Source: Aphrocallistes beatrix (lineage: Eukaryota; Porifera; Hexactinellida; Sceptrulophora; Aphrocallistidae). Taken from it: DNA of 64,000 nucleotides. The stretch covers positions 3,277,104 through 3,341,103 of the forward strand of contig OY725492.1 of the NCBI GenBank assembly GCA_963281255.1. Direction: 5' to 3'. This document shows, piece by piece, positions 63,824 through 64,000 of this stretch. The notes under the pieces are model-generated. The model ran no database searches, had not been told where the DNA came from, and saw only the letters and a list, made by a program, of their open reading frames with translations. The position numbers were made by a program, and so were the translations under genes. Position 1 is the first letter of the stretch; every line of letters starts with the position of its first letter.

Positions 63824-64000
63824 TAGTTGTTACTTTCTAGAAAACTTCACTAATACACGATTTCAGAGTGTTTTTAGTTTGCTACAGATTTCGAATATAA
63901 TCCTCTTGAAGTGCTGATTAATTTTGAAGTTACTATTTTAATTTATAATATGTTGCTGGGGTCAAGGCCAGCTCTCAATATTAGCTTTGTCATTGGTTGT
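63824..64000. other. 3' flank of B4
   Basis: It matches the flank of B1/B2 (TAATAGTTGTTACTTTCT, ATATGTTGCTGGGRYCAAGG), so the duplicated unit continues to the window edge. Confidence 0.7.

Noticed and set aside
1..64000. tRNA or rRNA genes
   Set aside because: No cloverleaf with A and B boxes and no rRNA core motif was noticed by eye; a tRNAscan or Rfam run would be decisive.

Overview
This is nuclear DNA of an animal-like eukaryote. It has short GT-AG introns, conserved eukaryotic housekeeping genes (GGTase-I beta subunit, ZW10, OGFOD2), a secreted EGF-type protein, and many NHL beta-propeller proteins with coiled coils. The sequence is AT-rich and crowded with transposon remains. I cannot name the species. 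The intron-poor genes and the large NHL family suggest an early-branching or otherwise compact marine invertebrate (a sponge is one guess), at low confidence. It is not prokaryotic.

Layout. 1-1.7 kb: the 3' end of an Sfi1/CCDC191-like gene, then an intronless geranylgeranyltransferase-I beta gene. 3.5-4.7 kb: a coiled-coil/NHL gene. 5.8-6.8 kb: an orphan multi-pass membrane protein. 9-12.4 kb: a pile of palindromic and Helitron-like elements. 12.4-32.4 kb: four tandem minus-strand paralogues of a 430-431 aa coiled-coil/NHL protein, separated by transposon debris (hAT, MULE, mariner, Helitron-like). 32.6-34.9 kb: a Helitron-like element whose empty site is also present in the window, and a gutted mariner. 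35.1-40.3 kb: a compact minus-strand island, ZW10 > OGFOD2 > EGF-type secreted protein, with gaps of about 150 bp. 41-64 kb: a second NHL family on the plus strand (four copies, two of them broken). Beside two copies lies a convergent three-exon gene that encodes only the coiled-coil stalk. This 41-64 kb region is riddled with foldback elements.

Most striking observation. Because the locus is duplicated, filled and empty insertion sites can be compared directly. Several non-coding foldback elements are thereby delimited to the base. Their arms are inverted minisatellites, each family has its own repeat unit, and each is flanked by an exact 8-bp target-site duplication. In the same way a Helitron-like family is defined: A|TC...CTTG|T, no target duplication, and a GC-rich triple hairpin at the 3' end. 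One pair is tandem and both members carry the same passenger element.

How the genes relate. The NHL proteins probably form oligomers through the stalk and bind partners through the propeller. In the 13-32 kb cluster the stalk is nearly invariant while the propeller diverges about five times more, as expected of a diversifying recognition family. In the 42-64 kb cluster stalk and propeller are encoded by separate neighbouring genes.
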